A stretch of DNA of 64,000 nucleotides. It comes from Glutamicibacter sp. MNS18 (lineage in GTDB: Bacteria > Actinomycetota > Actinomycetes > Actinomycetales > Micrococcaceae). Of the stretch, positions 35,675 to 44,644 are shown piece by piece. The notes beneath the pieces are model-generated. The model was not told where the DNA came from, searched no databases, and was given only the letters and a program-made list of their open reading frames with translations. Both the position numbers and the translations under genes were made by a program. The stretch spans positions 93,871 through 157,870 of the forward strand of contig NZ_JAPCHW010000008.1 of NCBI RefSeq assembly GCF_026107515.2, given 5' to 3'. Position 1 is the first letter of the stretch; every line of letters begins with the position of its first letter.

Positions 35675-36688
35675 TCAGGCGTAGAGTCCAGGCTTGGTCT
35701 TGAGTTCCACGGCGATCTTCTCACCGGTGTGCAGGGCCTGAACGCCGGCCTCGCAGCAGGCCGCGGCGGCGTAACCGTCCCAGGCGCTGGGCCCGGCAAT
35801 CTCGCCACGCAACGACGCGTCCACCCAGTCCTGGATCTCGGCGTCATAGGCGGCCACAAAGCGTTCCTCGAAGCCCGGGGTGACCTTCCCTCCCCAGTTG
35901 CCGCCGGTGCGCACGTAGGGTCCCGAATCCCCGCCGATATTCACGATCCCGTCCTCGAAGGCCGCCTCGGTGGCGACCTGGTAGCCGAACTTGGCCTGGA
36001 CGAAGATCTCCACGTCGGCCAACACCCCGGATTCGGTTTCGATCAGCACCTGTTGCGGATCGGCCAGCTCGCCGTTCCCGGTGCGGGTCCTCTTGCCGGT
36101 CCGTACCTGGACGGAGGTGATTTCCTCGCCGGTGAAGAAGCGGATGGCGTCGAACTCATGGACCACCGAGTCGTTGATCAGGTTCTCGCTGGTGAAGTTC
36201 GGTGGCACATCCGCGTTCCGGTGCTGGTGGTGAAGCATCAGCAGTTCACCCAGGTCACCGGAGGCCACCACTTCGCGCAGCTGCCGGTATTCGGCATCGA
36301 AACGCCGCATGAAACCGACCTGGATGCGCTTGGTACCCAGTTTGGTCTCGGCCTCGATCACCTCCCAGGAGGTCACCGCGTCAATGGTCAGCGGCTTCTC
36401 ACACAGGACCGGAAGATCCCGCTCCAGGATGGCCAGCAGCGCGTCGCGGTGCAGGAAACCGGGGGTGGCCAGCAGGACGGCGTCCACCTGGCCCGAATCC
36501 AGCGCTTCATCCAGTGTCGCGTAGGCGGTGGCACCGGCGATCCCCTCGATGGCGGCGTTGGCCCGCTCAAGATCGATATCCACCACGGCGCTGACCGCCG
36601 CAGAGTTGATACGGCGGTGCAGGCGCTGGATGTGGTCGTATCCCATGCGGCCGGCTCCTACGACGGCGATGCGAAGCGTATCTGCCAC
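35675..36688 (-). CDS. iolG: Myo-inositol 2-dehydrogenase
   Basis: This 337-residue NAD-dependent enzyme would oxidise myo-inositol to 2-keto-myo-inositol (inosose). Motifs are VVGAGRMGYDHIQRL, CEKPLTI, QVGFMRRFDAEYR and the Asp/His segment LINDSVVHEFD. The GTG at 36688 was chosen since AAAGGA lies just upstream. It stands between iolE and iolH, the order seen in corynebacterial and arthrobacterial iol operons, which makes it the best candidate for the true inositol dehydrogenase among the eight family members. Confidence 0.88.
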   Translation of the reverse strand: MADTLRIAVVGAGRMGYDHIQRLHRRINSAAVSAVVDIDLERANAAIEGIAGATAYATLDEALDSGQVDAVLLATPGFLHRDALLAILERDLPVLCEKPLTIDAVTSWEVIEAETKLGTKRIQVGFMRRFDAEYRQLREVVASGDLGELLMLHHQHRNADVPPNFTSENLINDSVVHEFDAIRFFTGEEITSVQVRTGKRTRTGNGELADPQQVLIETESGVLADVEIFVQAKFGYQVATEAAFEDGIVNIGGDSGPYVRTGGNWGGKVTPGFEERFVAAYDAEIQDWVDASLRGEIAGPSAWDGYAAAACCEAGVQALHTGEKIAVELKTKPGLYA

Positions 36689-36764
36689 GGTATGTCCTTT
36701 CAATTCGGTTCCGGGATTCCCGGCGGGGGTCTTCGTCTGGTTAATGGTGTGCACGGTCCAGGCC

Positions 36765-37685
36765 CTAGACCCGGGTCCGCGAACCGCAGCTGAGCAGGTA
36801 CTGCCGGGTGCGGGTGGCGATGGGCAGCGGCACGGAGAAGTCGGCCACCGGGTACATGTCCTGCTCCACGATGCCGAAGACCGGTCGGTCCAGCTTCTCG
36901 ATTTCCTCGATGACCTCGTTCAGATCCGGCAGGCCCGCCGGTGGTTCGCACATGACTCCGGCCAGGTTGGCTGCGGCCCAGGTCATGTCCTCGGCGCGCA
37001 CCCGTTCGAGCACCTGCGGGTCGACCTGCTTCAGGTGCAGGTAGCCGATGCGCTCGGGGTACTTGCGGATCAAGTCCACACTGGAGGCGCCCCCGTACTC
37101 GGCGTGCCCGGTGTCCAGGCACAGGGTGGTGTACTGCGGGTCGGTGACGGACAGGAACTTCTCGATATCCGGCTGACCGCAGACATGCGAATCCGCATGC
37201 GAGTGGAACTGCTGCTTCAGCCCGTATTCCTCCTGGAGAATACGTCCCAGGCGGTCATGTCCGGCGGCCAGCGAGGCCCAGGCCGCGGCGTCCAGGGTAC
37301 CCGATTCCACGGCCTGGCCGGTGACATCATCGCGCCACATCGCGGGAATCACCACAATGTGCTCGCCGCCGATGGCGGCGGTCAATTCGGCGACCTTGCG
37401 GGCCGGCTCCCAGGCATCTTCCCAGGCGTTGGCACTGCCCTCGATCCCGCGGTGGAACGCGGTGAACACGGTCCCGGCGCAGACATTCAGCCCGCGCTGG
37501 GCCAGTTCGTCGGCCAGCCGCGACGGATCGGTGGGTAGGTACCCGTAGGGTCCCAGCTCGATGGTCTTGTAACCGGCCTCGGCTACCTCATCGAGGAAAC
37601 GCTGCCAGGGGGTTTGCTTCTCATCATTGGCGAACCAGACGCCCCAGGAGTCGGGGGCGGTGCCGATGGTGATGTTCTTTGCCAT
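36765..37685 (-). CDS. iolE: Inosose (2-keto-myo-inositol) dehydratase
   Basis: This 306-residue TIM barrel dehydrates inosose to 3D-trihydroxycyclohexane-dione. It has GTAPDSWGVW, ELGPYGYLP, QFHSHADSHV, LCLDTGHAEYGG, YLHLKQVDP and IVEQDMYPV, holding the metal ligands. It lies between iolA and iolG in the operon. It has a paralogue at 18003 with its own LacI regulator. Confidence 0.88.
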   Translation of the reverse strand: MAKNITIGTAPDSWGVWFANDEKQTPWQRFLDEVAEAGYKTIELGPYGYLPTDPSRLADELAQRGLNVCAGTVFTAFHRGIEGSANAWEDAWEPARKVAELTAAIGGEHIVVIPAMWRDDVTGQAVESGTLDAAAWASLAAGHDRLGRILQEEYGLKQQFHSHADSHVCGQPDIEKFLSVTDPQYTTLCLDTGHAEYGGASSVDLIRKYPERIGYLHLKQVDPQVLERVRAEDMTWAAANLAGVMCEPPAGLPDLNEVIEEIEKLDRPVFGIVEQDMYPVADFSVPLPIATRTRQYLLSCGSRTRV

Positions 37686-37765
37686 GATTTTCTACCGTGT
37701 TCTTTCGACACTCGTGCCGTTGCCGGCCCGGGTGGGACGGCAACGGCAGCGGGGTGTGACTGGGC

Positions 37766-39280
37766 TTAGTTGGACGGGAAGTTGTACGAGGCGGTGGAAG
37801 CCTGGGAGACTTCCGGCCAGCGCTGGGTCACGGCCTTGCCGCGGGTGTAGAAACGCACGCCATCCGGACCGTAGATGTGGTGCTCGCCGAACAGCGAGTC
37901 CTTCCAGCCGCCGAAGGAGTGCCAGGCCACCGGCACCGGCAGCGGGATGTTGACCCCGACCATGCCCACCTGGATGCGGCGGGTGTAGGTGCGGGCGTGC
38001 GCTCCGGAGGAGGTGAAGATCGCGGTGCCGTTGCCGTAGGGGTTGGCGTTGACCACCTCGATGGCTTCCTCCAGGGAATCTACGCGCAGCACCACCAGCA
38101 CCGGGCCGAAGATCTCCTCGGTGTAGGCGCTCATCTCGCGGCTGACCTTGTCAAGGATGGTGGGGCCAACGAAGAAGCCGTTCTCATGGTCCTTGACCAC
38201 CAGATCGCGTCCGTCAATGACCAGGGCGGCACCGGCTTGCTCGGCTTCGCCGACGATCTTCTGCAGCCGGGACTTGGAGGCCGGGGTGATGACCGGACCC
38301 ATGTCGGCCTTCTCATCCAGGCCGTTGGAGACGTTGACCCCGCGGGCACGGTCGGCCAGCTTGTCCACCAGCGCGTCGGCGGCCTCGCCCACCGCGACGG
38401 CCACCGAGATGGCCATGCAGCGTTGCCCGGCCGAGCCGAAGGCGGCGGCGTTGATGTGGTCGGCGGCCAGTTCCATATCGGCATCCGGCATGATCACCGC
38501 GTGGTTCTTCGCCCCACCCAGGGCCTGGACGCGCTTGCCGTACTTGGTGGCGGTCTCGTGCACGTACTTGGCGATCGGGGTGGAACCGACGAAGGAGATG
38601 CCGTCCACATCCGGGTGCGACAGCAGCCCGTCCACGGTGTCCTTGCCGCCATGCAGCACCTGGAAGACACCGTCGGGCAGGCCGGCCTGCTTGAACAGGT
38701 CGGCGATCAGCAGCGAGGCCGAGGGGTCGCGCTCGGAAGGCTTGAGGATGAAAGCGTTGCCGGTGGCGATCGCCACCGGTGCCATCCACAACGGCACCAT
38801 CACCGGGAAGTTGAACGGGGTGATCCCCGCAACCACGCCCAGCGGCTGGCGGAAGGAGAATACGTCGATGCCGGAGGACACCTGGTCGGAATACTCGCCC
38901 TTGATCGCCTGGGAGATCCCGGCGGCGTACTCGACGACCTCGATACCGCGGCCGATTTCGCCGGCCGCATCGGAGAGCACCTTGCCGTGCTCGCTGGTGA
39001 CAATGCGGGCCAGCTCATCGGTGTGCTCGGTGAGCAGCTGCTGGAAACGGAACATGACCTTGCTGCGCCGGGCGATCGAGACCTCGGCCCACTGTTCGGA
39101 GGCGGCCTTGGCCACGGCCACGGCCTGGTTCAGGTCCTCGTCGTTGGCCAGGCGCAGCTGGCCGGTGACCTCGCCGGTGGCCGGGTTGTAGACCGGCTGG
39201 GTCTCGGTACCGCTGCCGGCAGTGGCTTCGCCGTTGATGTAGTGACGGATTTCGGTCACTTCGGTGGCTGTGGTGGTCAT
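37766..39280 (-). CDS. iolA: Methylmalonate-semialdehyde dehydrogenase (acylating)
   Basis: This 504-residue aldehyde dehydrogenase converts malonic semialdehyde (and methylmalonic semialdehyde) to acetyl-CoA (propionyl-CoA) and CO2, the last step of inositol breakdown. It shows GVVAGITPFNFPVMVPLWM, FVGSTPIAKYVHE, the catalytic cysteine in GSAGQRCMAISVAV, and EEIFGPVL. The family normally has about 490-500 residues. It follows iolD by 60 bp. Confidence 0.94.
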   Translation of the reverse strand: MTTTATEVTEIRHYINGEATAGSGTETQPVYNPATGEVTGQLRLANDEDLNQAVAVAKAASEQWAEVSIARRSKVMFRFQQLLTEHTDELARIVTSEHGKVLSDAAGEIGRGIEVVEYAAGISQAIKGEYSDQVSSGIDVFSFRQPLGVVAGITPFNFPVMVPLWMAPVAIATGNAFILKPSERDPSASLLIADLFKQAGLPDGVFQVLHGGKDTVDGLLSHPDVDGISFVGSTPIAKYVHETATKYGKRVQALGGAKNHAVIMPDADMELAADHINAAAFGSAGQRCMAISVAVAVGEAADALVDKLADRARGVNVSNGLDEKADMGPVITPASKSRLQKIVGEAEQAGAALVIDGRDLVVKDHENGFFVGPTILDKVSREMSAYTEEIFGPVLVVLRVDSLEEAIEVVNANPYGNGTAIFTSSGAHARTYTRRIQVGMVGVNIPLPVPVAWHSFGGWKDSLFGEHHIYGPDGVRFYTRGKAVTQRWPEVSQASTASYNFPSN

Positions 39281-39340
39281 GGGAAATACTTCCTGTTCTC
39301 TTCGATTAATTCTTGGAATTCTTGTGGTCGGCCGGTGGGA

Positions 39341-41284
39341 TCAGCCGAGATACGGCTTCTGGCGGGCCTTGTGCTCGGAGTACACCCGGTAGGCATCCTG
39401 GGTGGAATCCAGCTCGGAGATCTCGGAGACCGGCACATCCCACCAGGATTCGCTGGAGGGCGCATCGGCGTAGAGGTCCGATTCGATGTGGATCAGGATC
39501 GGCCCCGAGCCCTCGGGGGCGGCCTTGGCCTCGGCCACCGCGGCGGCCAGGTCCTCGATCGCCTGCTCTCCCGGGGCGATGCGGATGACCTTCACGCCCA
39601 GCGACTCGGCGTTGGTGGCCAGATCGATCGGCAGGGTGGGGCCCTCGTCGAAGGAGTGCGTGGACTCATCCAGGGTGCGGTACTTGGTGCCGAAACGCTG
39701 GGAGCCCAACGATTCGGAGAGCGAGCCGATCGAGGCGTAGCCATGGTTCTGGATCAGCACGGTAATCAGCTTGATGCCCTCGGCCACCGCGGTGACCAGT
39801 TCGGTGTGCATCATCAGGTAGGAGCCGTCCCCGACCATGACCACCACGTCGCGGTTGCCTTCCCCGCGCCGGGTTTCGTCGATGACCGCACGCTTCAGGC
39901 CCAGCCCGCCGGCGATCTCATAGCCCATGCAGGAGAAACCGTATTCCACGTGGTAGCCGAACGGGTCGGACACCCGCCACATCTTATGCAGGTCCCCGGG
40001 CAGCGACCCGGCGGCGCAGACCACCACGTCGCGGGGGTCCATGGCCTGGTTGACCGCACCGATGATGGAGTTCTGGGTGACCAGCGGGCTTTGGCGTTCG
40101 GCGAAGGCCGCATCCACGGTCGCATCCCAGCGCCGCTTCTCGGTGGCGGTGCGTACTTCCAGGGCGCCATCCACGCGGTATCCGGTCAGTGCCTCGCGCA
40201 GCGCGATCAACGCCTTGCGGGCATCGGCCACCACCGGCAGCACGGTGGCGTGCTTGTAGGCATCCAGCGCCGCGACGTTGATGTTCACGAACTTCACGTC
40301 CGGGTTCTGGAAGGCGGTGCGGCTGGCGGTGGTGAAGTCCTCGTAGCGGGTACCGATGCCGATGACCAGATCCGCCTCGGCGGCCAACGCGTTCGCGGCG
40401 GTGGTGCCGGTGGAGCCGATGGCTCCCAGCGAGTACTTCGAGTCCCAGGGCAGCACCCCGACCCCGGCCTGGGTGTTGCCCACCGGGATACCGGTGGCCT
40501 CGGTGAAGGCGGCCAACTCATCGGTGGCGTAGGCGTAGAGCACCCCGCCGCCGGCGACGATCAACGGGCGCTTGGCGGCACGGATCATTGCGGCGGCCGC
40601 GGCAATGTCCTCGGCTTCGGGTTCCGGGCGGCGGATCTTCCACTCGCGTTCGGCGAAGAGTTCCTCGGGGAAGTCAAAGGCCTCGGCCTGCACGTCCTGC
40701 GGCAGCGAGATGGTGACCGCGCCGGTTTCGGCCGGGTCGGTCAGCACGCGCAGCCCGTGGTGCAGGGCGGAAGCCAGCTGCTCCGGGCGGGTGACCCGGT
40801 CGAAGTACTTGGACAGCGGGCGGAAGGCGTCATTGACGGTGATGTCGTAGCCGTGCGGCATTTCCAGCTGCTGCAGTACCGGATCCGCGGCGCGGGTGGC
40901 GAAAGTGTCACTGGGCAGCAGCAGTACCGGCAGCCGGTTCGCGGTGGCCAGTGCCGCCCCGGTGAGCAGGTTCGAGGAACCCGGGCCGATCGAGGTGGAC
41001 ACCGCGTAGGTGGCCCGGCGCCGGGTGTGCCGCGCGTAGGCCACGGCCTGATGCGACTGGGCCTGCTCGTTGCGGCCCTGGTAGTAGGGCATCAGCGTGG
41101 GGTCGGTGACCTGCCACTGCTTCAGCGCCTGGCCCACACCCGCCACATTGCCGTGGCCGAAGATGCCGAACATGCCCGGGATCAGCCGTTCACGGTAGCG
41201 GGTTCCGCCAATGTTGTCCACGGTGTACTGGCGGCCCAGGAATTCGACGACCGCCTGGGCAACGGTCATTCTGCGCGTAGTCAT
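39341..41284 (-). CDS. iolD: 3D-(3,5/4)-trihydroxycyclohexane-1,2-dione hydrolase
   Basis: This 647-residue thiamine-diphosphate enzyme opens the ring to 5-deoxy-glucuronate. The N-terminal pyrimidine-binding domain has FGIFGHGNVAGVGQAL, and the C-terminal ThDP motif is VGDGSYLMM...LIQNHGYASIG. The length is typical of IolD. It follows the aldolase-like gene by 20 bp in the iol operon. Confidence 0.95.
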   Translation of the reverse strand: MTTRRMTVAQAVVEFLGRQYTVDNIGGTRYRERLIPGMFGIFGHGNVAGVGQALKQWQVTDPTLMPYYQGRNEQAQSHQAVAYARHTRRRATYAVSTSIGPGSSNLLTGAALATANRLPVLLLPSDTFATRAADPVLQQLEMPHGYDITVNDAFRPLSKYFDRVTRPEQLASALHHGLRVLTDPAETGAVTISLPQDVQAEAFDFPEELFAEREWKIRRPEPEAEDIAAAAAMIRAAKRPLIVAGGGVLYAYATDELAAFTEATGIPVGNTQAGVGVLPWDSKYSLGAIGSTGTTAANALAAEADLVIGIGTRYEDFTTASRTAFQNPDVKFVNINVAALDAYKHATVLPVVADARKALIALREALTGYRVDGALEVRTATEKRRWDATVDAAFAERQSPLVTQNSIIGAVNQAMDPRDVVVCAAGSLPGDLHKMWRVSDPFGYHVEYGFSCMGYEIAGGLGLKRAVIDETRRGEGNRDVVVMVGDGSYLMMHTELVTAVAEGIKLITVLIQNHGYASIGSLSESLGSQRFGTKYRTLDESTHSFDEGPTLPIDLATNAESLGVKVIRIAPGEQAIEDLAAAVAEAKAAPEGSGPILIHIESDLYADAPSSESWWDVPVSEISELDSTQDAYRVYSEHKARQKPYLG

Positions 41285-41304
41285 GGTACGGAAGCGTCCT
41301 TACT

Positions 41305-42234
41305 TCAGTTTCCCGTAGGGGCGGTGGTATTGAGCAACGAGGCGGCCGTGGCCACGGCCGCGGACACATCCCCGTCCTCCGGGTAGAGCAGCGTGCGGCC
41401 CACGGTCAGCCCCTGCACCCCGGGCAGGGCCAAGGCCTCGCGCCAGGAGGCGAAGACCTCGTCGGGGCTGCCGGCCGGATCCCCGCCCAGCAACACGGTG
41501 GGCATGGTGGTAGCGGCCATGACGCGTTCCATCTCGGCGACCACCGGGATCTTCAGCCAGGTGTAGGCGCTGGACTCCCCCAGTCCCGAGGCGATGCCCA
41601 TGGACTTGATGACCGTGTCCGGGCGCAGGTCGTTGACGACCTTACCCTCCACCCGGCGGGAGATGAACGGTTCAACCATGGCCACCAGCTCATGCCGGGC
41701 CAGGTCGCTGACCGCGTGGGCGGTGGCTTCCAGGGTCGCCACGGTATCCGGATCCTCGTAGCTGATCCGCGTGAGCATCTTCCCTCCGTCGGCGCCGATC
41801 GCGGCCAGGGCGGCGGCGGTATGCCCGGTGAAGCGGTCGTCGATCTCGTTGACCAGGCCGGTCAGCCCGCCGCGGTTCATCGATCCGAAGACCAGTTTGC
41901 CCTCCAGCGCACCGAGCAGCAGCAGGTCGTCGAGCACATCCGGGGAGGCCAGCACGCCATCGCAGGCCGGGTTTTCCAGGGCCAACTGCAAGCGGTCCAG
42001 CAGGTCGCGGCGGTCCGCCATGGCGGTGGCACGCTTGCCGACCGACAGAGCACCGCGGGCCGGATGGTCGGCGGCGATGATGAAGTTCTGTTCGCCCAGC
42101 TTCGCGCCGGCGTGGCGGCGGCGGACGGAGGCGGCCCGCGCCACCGCCTGCGGGTCTTCCAGCCGTTGGCAGGTCAGCGACTCGTAGCGGCGCGGATCCT
42201 CGCGGTCCACGCGGGTCTCGAATGCCTGTTTCAT
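41305..42234 (-). CDS. Cgl0159-type (beta/alpha)8 aldolase, likely DKGP aldolase
   Basis: This 309-residue protein has the class I aldolase-like segments FIIAADHPARGALSVG, KMLTRISYEDPDT, VVNDLRPDTVIKSMGIASG and TVLLGGDPAGSPDEV. It occupies the same place as corynebacterial cg0198-like genes, directly after iolC (3-nt gap). No IolJ/FbaA-type class II aldolase is present in the operon, so I infer that it cleaves 2-deoxy-5-keto-gluconate-6-phosphate to DHAP and malonic semialdehyde. Confidence 0.8.
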   Translation of the reverse strand: MKQAFETRVDREDPRRYESLTCQRLEDPQAVARAASVRRRHAGAKLGEQNFIIAADHPARGALSVGKRATAMADRRDLLDRLQLALENPACDGVLASPDVLDDLLLLGALEGKLVFGSMNRGGLTGLVNEIDDRFTGHTAAALAAIGADGGKMLTRISYEDPDTVATLEATAHAVSDLARHELVAMVEPFISRRVEGKVVNDLRPDTVIKSMGIASGLGESSAYTWLKIPVVAEMERVMAATTMPTVLLGGDPAGSPDEVFASWREALALPGVQGLTVGRTLLYPEDGDVSAAVATAASLLNTTAPTGN

Positions 42235-42237
42235 GCT

Positions 42238-43230
42238 CTACACCAGGTCCTTCTGGGTGTTCGGGAGGGCGCGACCGCGTTCGGCCAGCAGTGTGGTGAC
42301 TTCCTCGGGGGTGGGCATCGCGTCGGAGCAGGCGACCTTCGAGGCCACAATGGCCCCGGCGGCGTTGGCGTAGTCCAGCACCTGTTCCAGTGGCCAGCCG
42401 GCCAGCAGACCGTGGCAGAAGGCCCCGCCGAAGGAGTCCCCGGCTCCCAGGCCGTTGGCGGTTTCCACCGGCACCGGAGCGGAGACCACGCGTTCGGTGC
42501 GGGTCTTGGCCATGACCCCCTCGGGGCCGAGCTTGACCACGGCAATCTGCACGCCGGCGGCCAGCAGCCGGTCCGCCTGCTCATCGGGGGTCCCCTCGCC
42601 CACCGCCACGGCGCATTCGGTGTCGTTGCCGATGGCCACGGTGACGTGGGGCAGGATCCGGGCCACCTGCTCACGGGCCTGTTCAACCGAATCCCAGAAC
42701 ATCGGGCGGTAGTCCAGGTCCAGGATGGTGAACTGTCCCCGGGCCAGCGAGTCATTGGGGCGGGCCTGGTGGGCTGCGATCTGTGCCGAGCGCGAGGGCT
42801 CGCGGCTCAGGCCGGTCACGGTGCTCCAGAAGATCCGCGCCCGTTTGACGGCTTCCAGATCCAGGTCGCCGGGCTCGATATTCCAGTCCGGGGCCATCGG
42901 GAAACGCCCGTAGAAGTAGAGCGGGAAATCCTCCGGCGGCTGGATGGCGCAAAAGGTGACCGGGGTCTGCAGCTGCGCATCGCGGCGCACCTGGCTGCGG
43001 TCCACCGAGAACTTGTCCAGCTCGCGTTCCAGGAAGGTCCCGAAGTCGTCGTCACCGATCTTCGTGATGACCGCGGTCTTGCGGCCATGCCGGGCTGCCG
43101 CCACCGCGACATTGGTGGCCGAACCGCCCAGGTACTTGCCGAAGGAGGTCACCTCGGCCAGGGGGACACCGATATCATTAGGGTAGACGTCAACGCTGAT
43201 GCGCCCAAGGGTGAGTACGTCGTAAGTCAC
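42238..43230 (-). CDS. iolC: 5-dehydro-2-deoxygluconokinase
   Basis: This 330-residue PfkB-family kinase phosphorylates 2-deoxy-5-keto-gluconate. It has the N-terminal GGSATNVAVAAARHGRKTA, an ILDLDYRPMFW segment and the C-terminal anion hole with catalytic Asp in NGLGAGDSFGGAF. The GTG at 43230 (VTYDVLTLGRISVD) is preferred to an upstream ATG at 43281 because family similarity begins there. It is the first gene of the leftward iol operon, behind the operator at 43324. Confidence 0.93.
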   Translation of the reverse strand: MTYDVLTLGRISVDVYPNDIGVPLAEVTSFGKYLGGSATNVAVAAARHGRKTAVITKIGDDDFGTFLERELDKFSVDRSQVRRDAQLQTPVTFCAIQPPEDFPLYFYGRFPMAPDWNIEPGDLDLEAVKRARIFWSTVTGLSREPSRSAQIAAHQARPNDSLARGQFTILDLDYRPMFWDSVEQAREQVARILPHVTVAIGNDTECAVAVGEGTPDEQADRLLAAGVQIAVVKLGPEGVMAKTRTERVVSAPVPVETANGLGAGDSFGGAFCHGLLAGWPLEQVLDYANAAGAIVASKVACSDAMPTPEEVTTLLAERGRALPNTQKDLV

Positions 43231-43323
43231 GCAGATCGACGTCCTTTCGTTCCAGAGGTTCCGTATGCCGGCCCGCTCCACACGCTTGTGAAACGAAGCA
43301 CACTACACACTTTGCACCACAAC

Positions 43324-43550
43324 CCTTTGACCTGTCAAAGGTTTGTACTGACATATGGACAAGTTGCTTAACCTTGGGCCTTTCGTCACCGCAGTTATCC
43401 GCATCATCCTGCCGATCCACCTACGGTGGCCCGAAAACAATCCCGCCTTCCATTGTTTGTCCTAACATTCTTACTTATGATGTAATCGCGTAACCGGCAT
43501 CACAACCCCGGACTTCACCCGAGCGCCTAGGCGGCGTTCACTGTCAAAGG
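43324..43550. promoter_or_regulatory. GntR-type operator and a repeated half site in the iolC divergent promoter
   Basis: CCTTTGACCTGTCAAAGG (43324-43341) has perfect 8-bp arms around CT. The right half, CTGTCAAAGG, recurs exactly at 43541-43550, overlapping the ribosome site of the rightward TIM-barrel gene. Both match the site ahead of gntR at 26073. The 328-bp gap 43231-43558 holds no convincing coding sequence. Confidence 0.75.
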
Positions 43551-43558
43551 ACAATTCC

Positions 43559-44572
43559 ATGAAACTTGGCGTCTACAACGCAATCCTGCACGACCGTCCG
43601 CTGCCCGAGGCCCTGAAGGTCATTGCCGACCTGGGGCTGAGTGGAATCGAGCTGAACACCGGCGGTTTCCTTCCACCAACCCACGTGCCGAATATCGACC
43701 AGATCCTGGAAAGCGATGCCGCCCGCGACGACTTCCTGGGGATCTTCGAGGGCACCGGGGTCGACATCGCCGGGCTGAACTGCAACGGCAACCCGCTGCA
43801 TCCGAACCGCGCCATTGGCGAAAAGCACGCCGAGGACATCCGCCGCTCCATCAAGTTGGCCCAGCGGCTCGGGCAGACGCGCGTGGTCACCATGTCCGGC
43901 CTGCCCGGCAGCGAACCGGGCACCACCCGCCCGAGCTGGGTGGTCAACGCCTGGAACTCCGCGGCATTGGACCAGCTGGACTACCAGTTCGAGGTGGCCG
44001 CCGGGTTCTGGGGCGACATCGACAAGCTGGCCGTGGAGAACAACGTGAAGGTCGCCCTGGAGCTGCACCCGCAGAACCTCGTGTTCAACCCGGCGGGAGT
44101 GCGCGAACTGGTCGAGCGTGCCGGCACCAGCAATATCGGTGTCGAGCTGGATGCCTCACACCTGTTCTGGCAGCAGATGGACCCGGTGGCGGTGGTCCGC
44201 GACCTGGGCGAGCTGGTCTTCCATGCCGCGGCCAAGGATGTGCGCATCAACCCGAATGCCGCCGTCCAGGGCGTGCTGGATAACAGCTTCCGCCGGCTGC
44301 GCGAGGACGAGCCGCGCACCAACCTGGGCGGGGACGAATGGGCGAACGAATGGCCCAAGAACTCCGCCTGGGACTTCGTGGCCCTGGGCAAGGGGCATGA
44401 CACCGCCTTCTGGACCGAATTCCTGCGCGCCCTGCACGAGGTCGATCCGGAGATGATCGTGAACATCGAGCACGAGGACACCGAACTGGGTGCCGTGGAG
44501 GGTCTGGAAATCGCCGCCGAGGTCCTGCTCGACGCCCACCGCGCACTGCTCGGCTCACTGGCCACCAAGTAG
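43559..44572 (+). CDS. Sugar phosphate isomerase/epimerase-type TIM barrel
   Basis: This 337-residue protein has KLGVYNAILHDRPLPEALK at the start and metal-ligand segments ALELHPQNLVF, GVELDASHLFWQQMD, FHAAAKDVRIN and NIEHEDTE. It is divergent from iolC and shares its GntR-type operator region. I infer a role in converting an inositol stereoisomer or a related keto-cyclitol. It is a stand-alone gene, ended by a very strong palindromic terminator. Confidence 0.85.
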   Translation: MKLGVYNAILHDRPLPEALKVIADLGLSGIELNTGGFLPPTHVPNIDQILESDAARDDFLGIFEGTGVDIAGLNCNGNPLHPNRAIGEKHAEDIRRSIKLAQRLGQTRVVTMSGLPGSEPGTTRPSWVVNAWNSAALDQLDYQFEVAAGFWGDIDKLAVENNVKVALELHPQNLVFNPAGVRELVERAGTSNIGVELDASHLFWQQMDPVAVVRDLGELVFHAAAKDVRINPNAAVQGVLDNSFRRLREDEPRTNLGGDEWANEWPKNSAWDFVALGKGHDTAFWTEFLRALHEVDPEMIVNIEHEDTELGAVEGLEIAAEVLLDAHRALLGSLATK

Positions 44573-44586
44573 CCGAATACCACACA

Positions 44587-44624
44587 GGCCAGGTGCGGCC
44601 GGGATATCCCGGCCGCACCTGGCC
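44587..44624. terminator. 38-bp perfect palindromic terminator
   Basis: Two 19-bp halves meet without a spacer (44587-44605 with 44606-44624), followed on the + strand by a T-rich stretch. It separates the convergent genes at 43559 and 44645. Confidence 0.85.
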
Positions 44625-44644
44625 TTCGTCTTTGTTGTGGGCTG

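Noticed and set aside
34466-36793. A 775-codon open frame on the + strand
   Set aside because: It is the mirror of iolH and iolG; the encoded sequence is His/Gly/Val-rich with no recognisable domain.
37877-41386. A 1,169-codon open frame on the + strand
   Set aside because: It is antisense to iolD and iolA, whose products are unmistakable; long antisense frames are expected in GC-rich DNA and its translation is low-complexity without family motifs.
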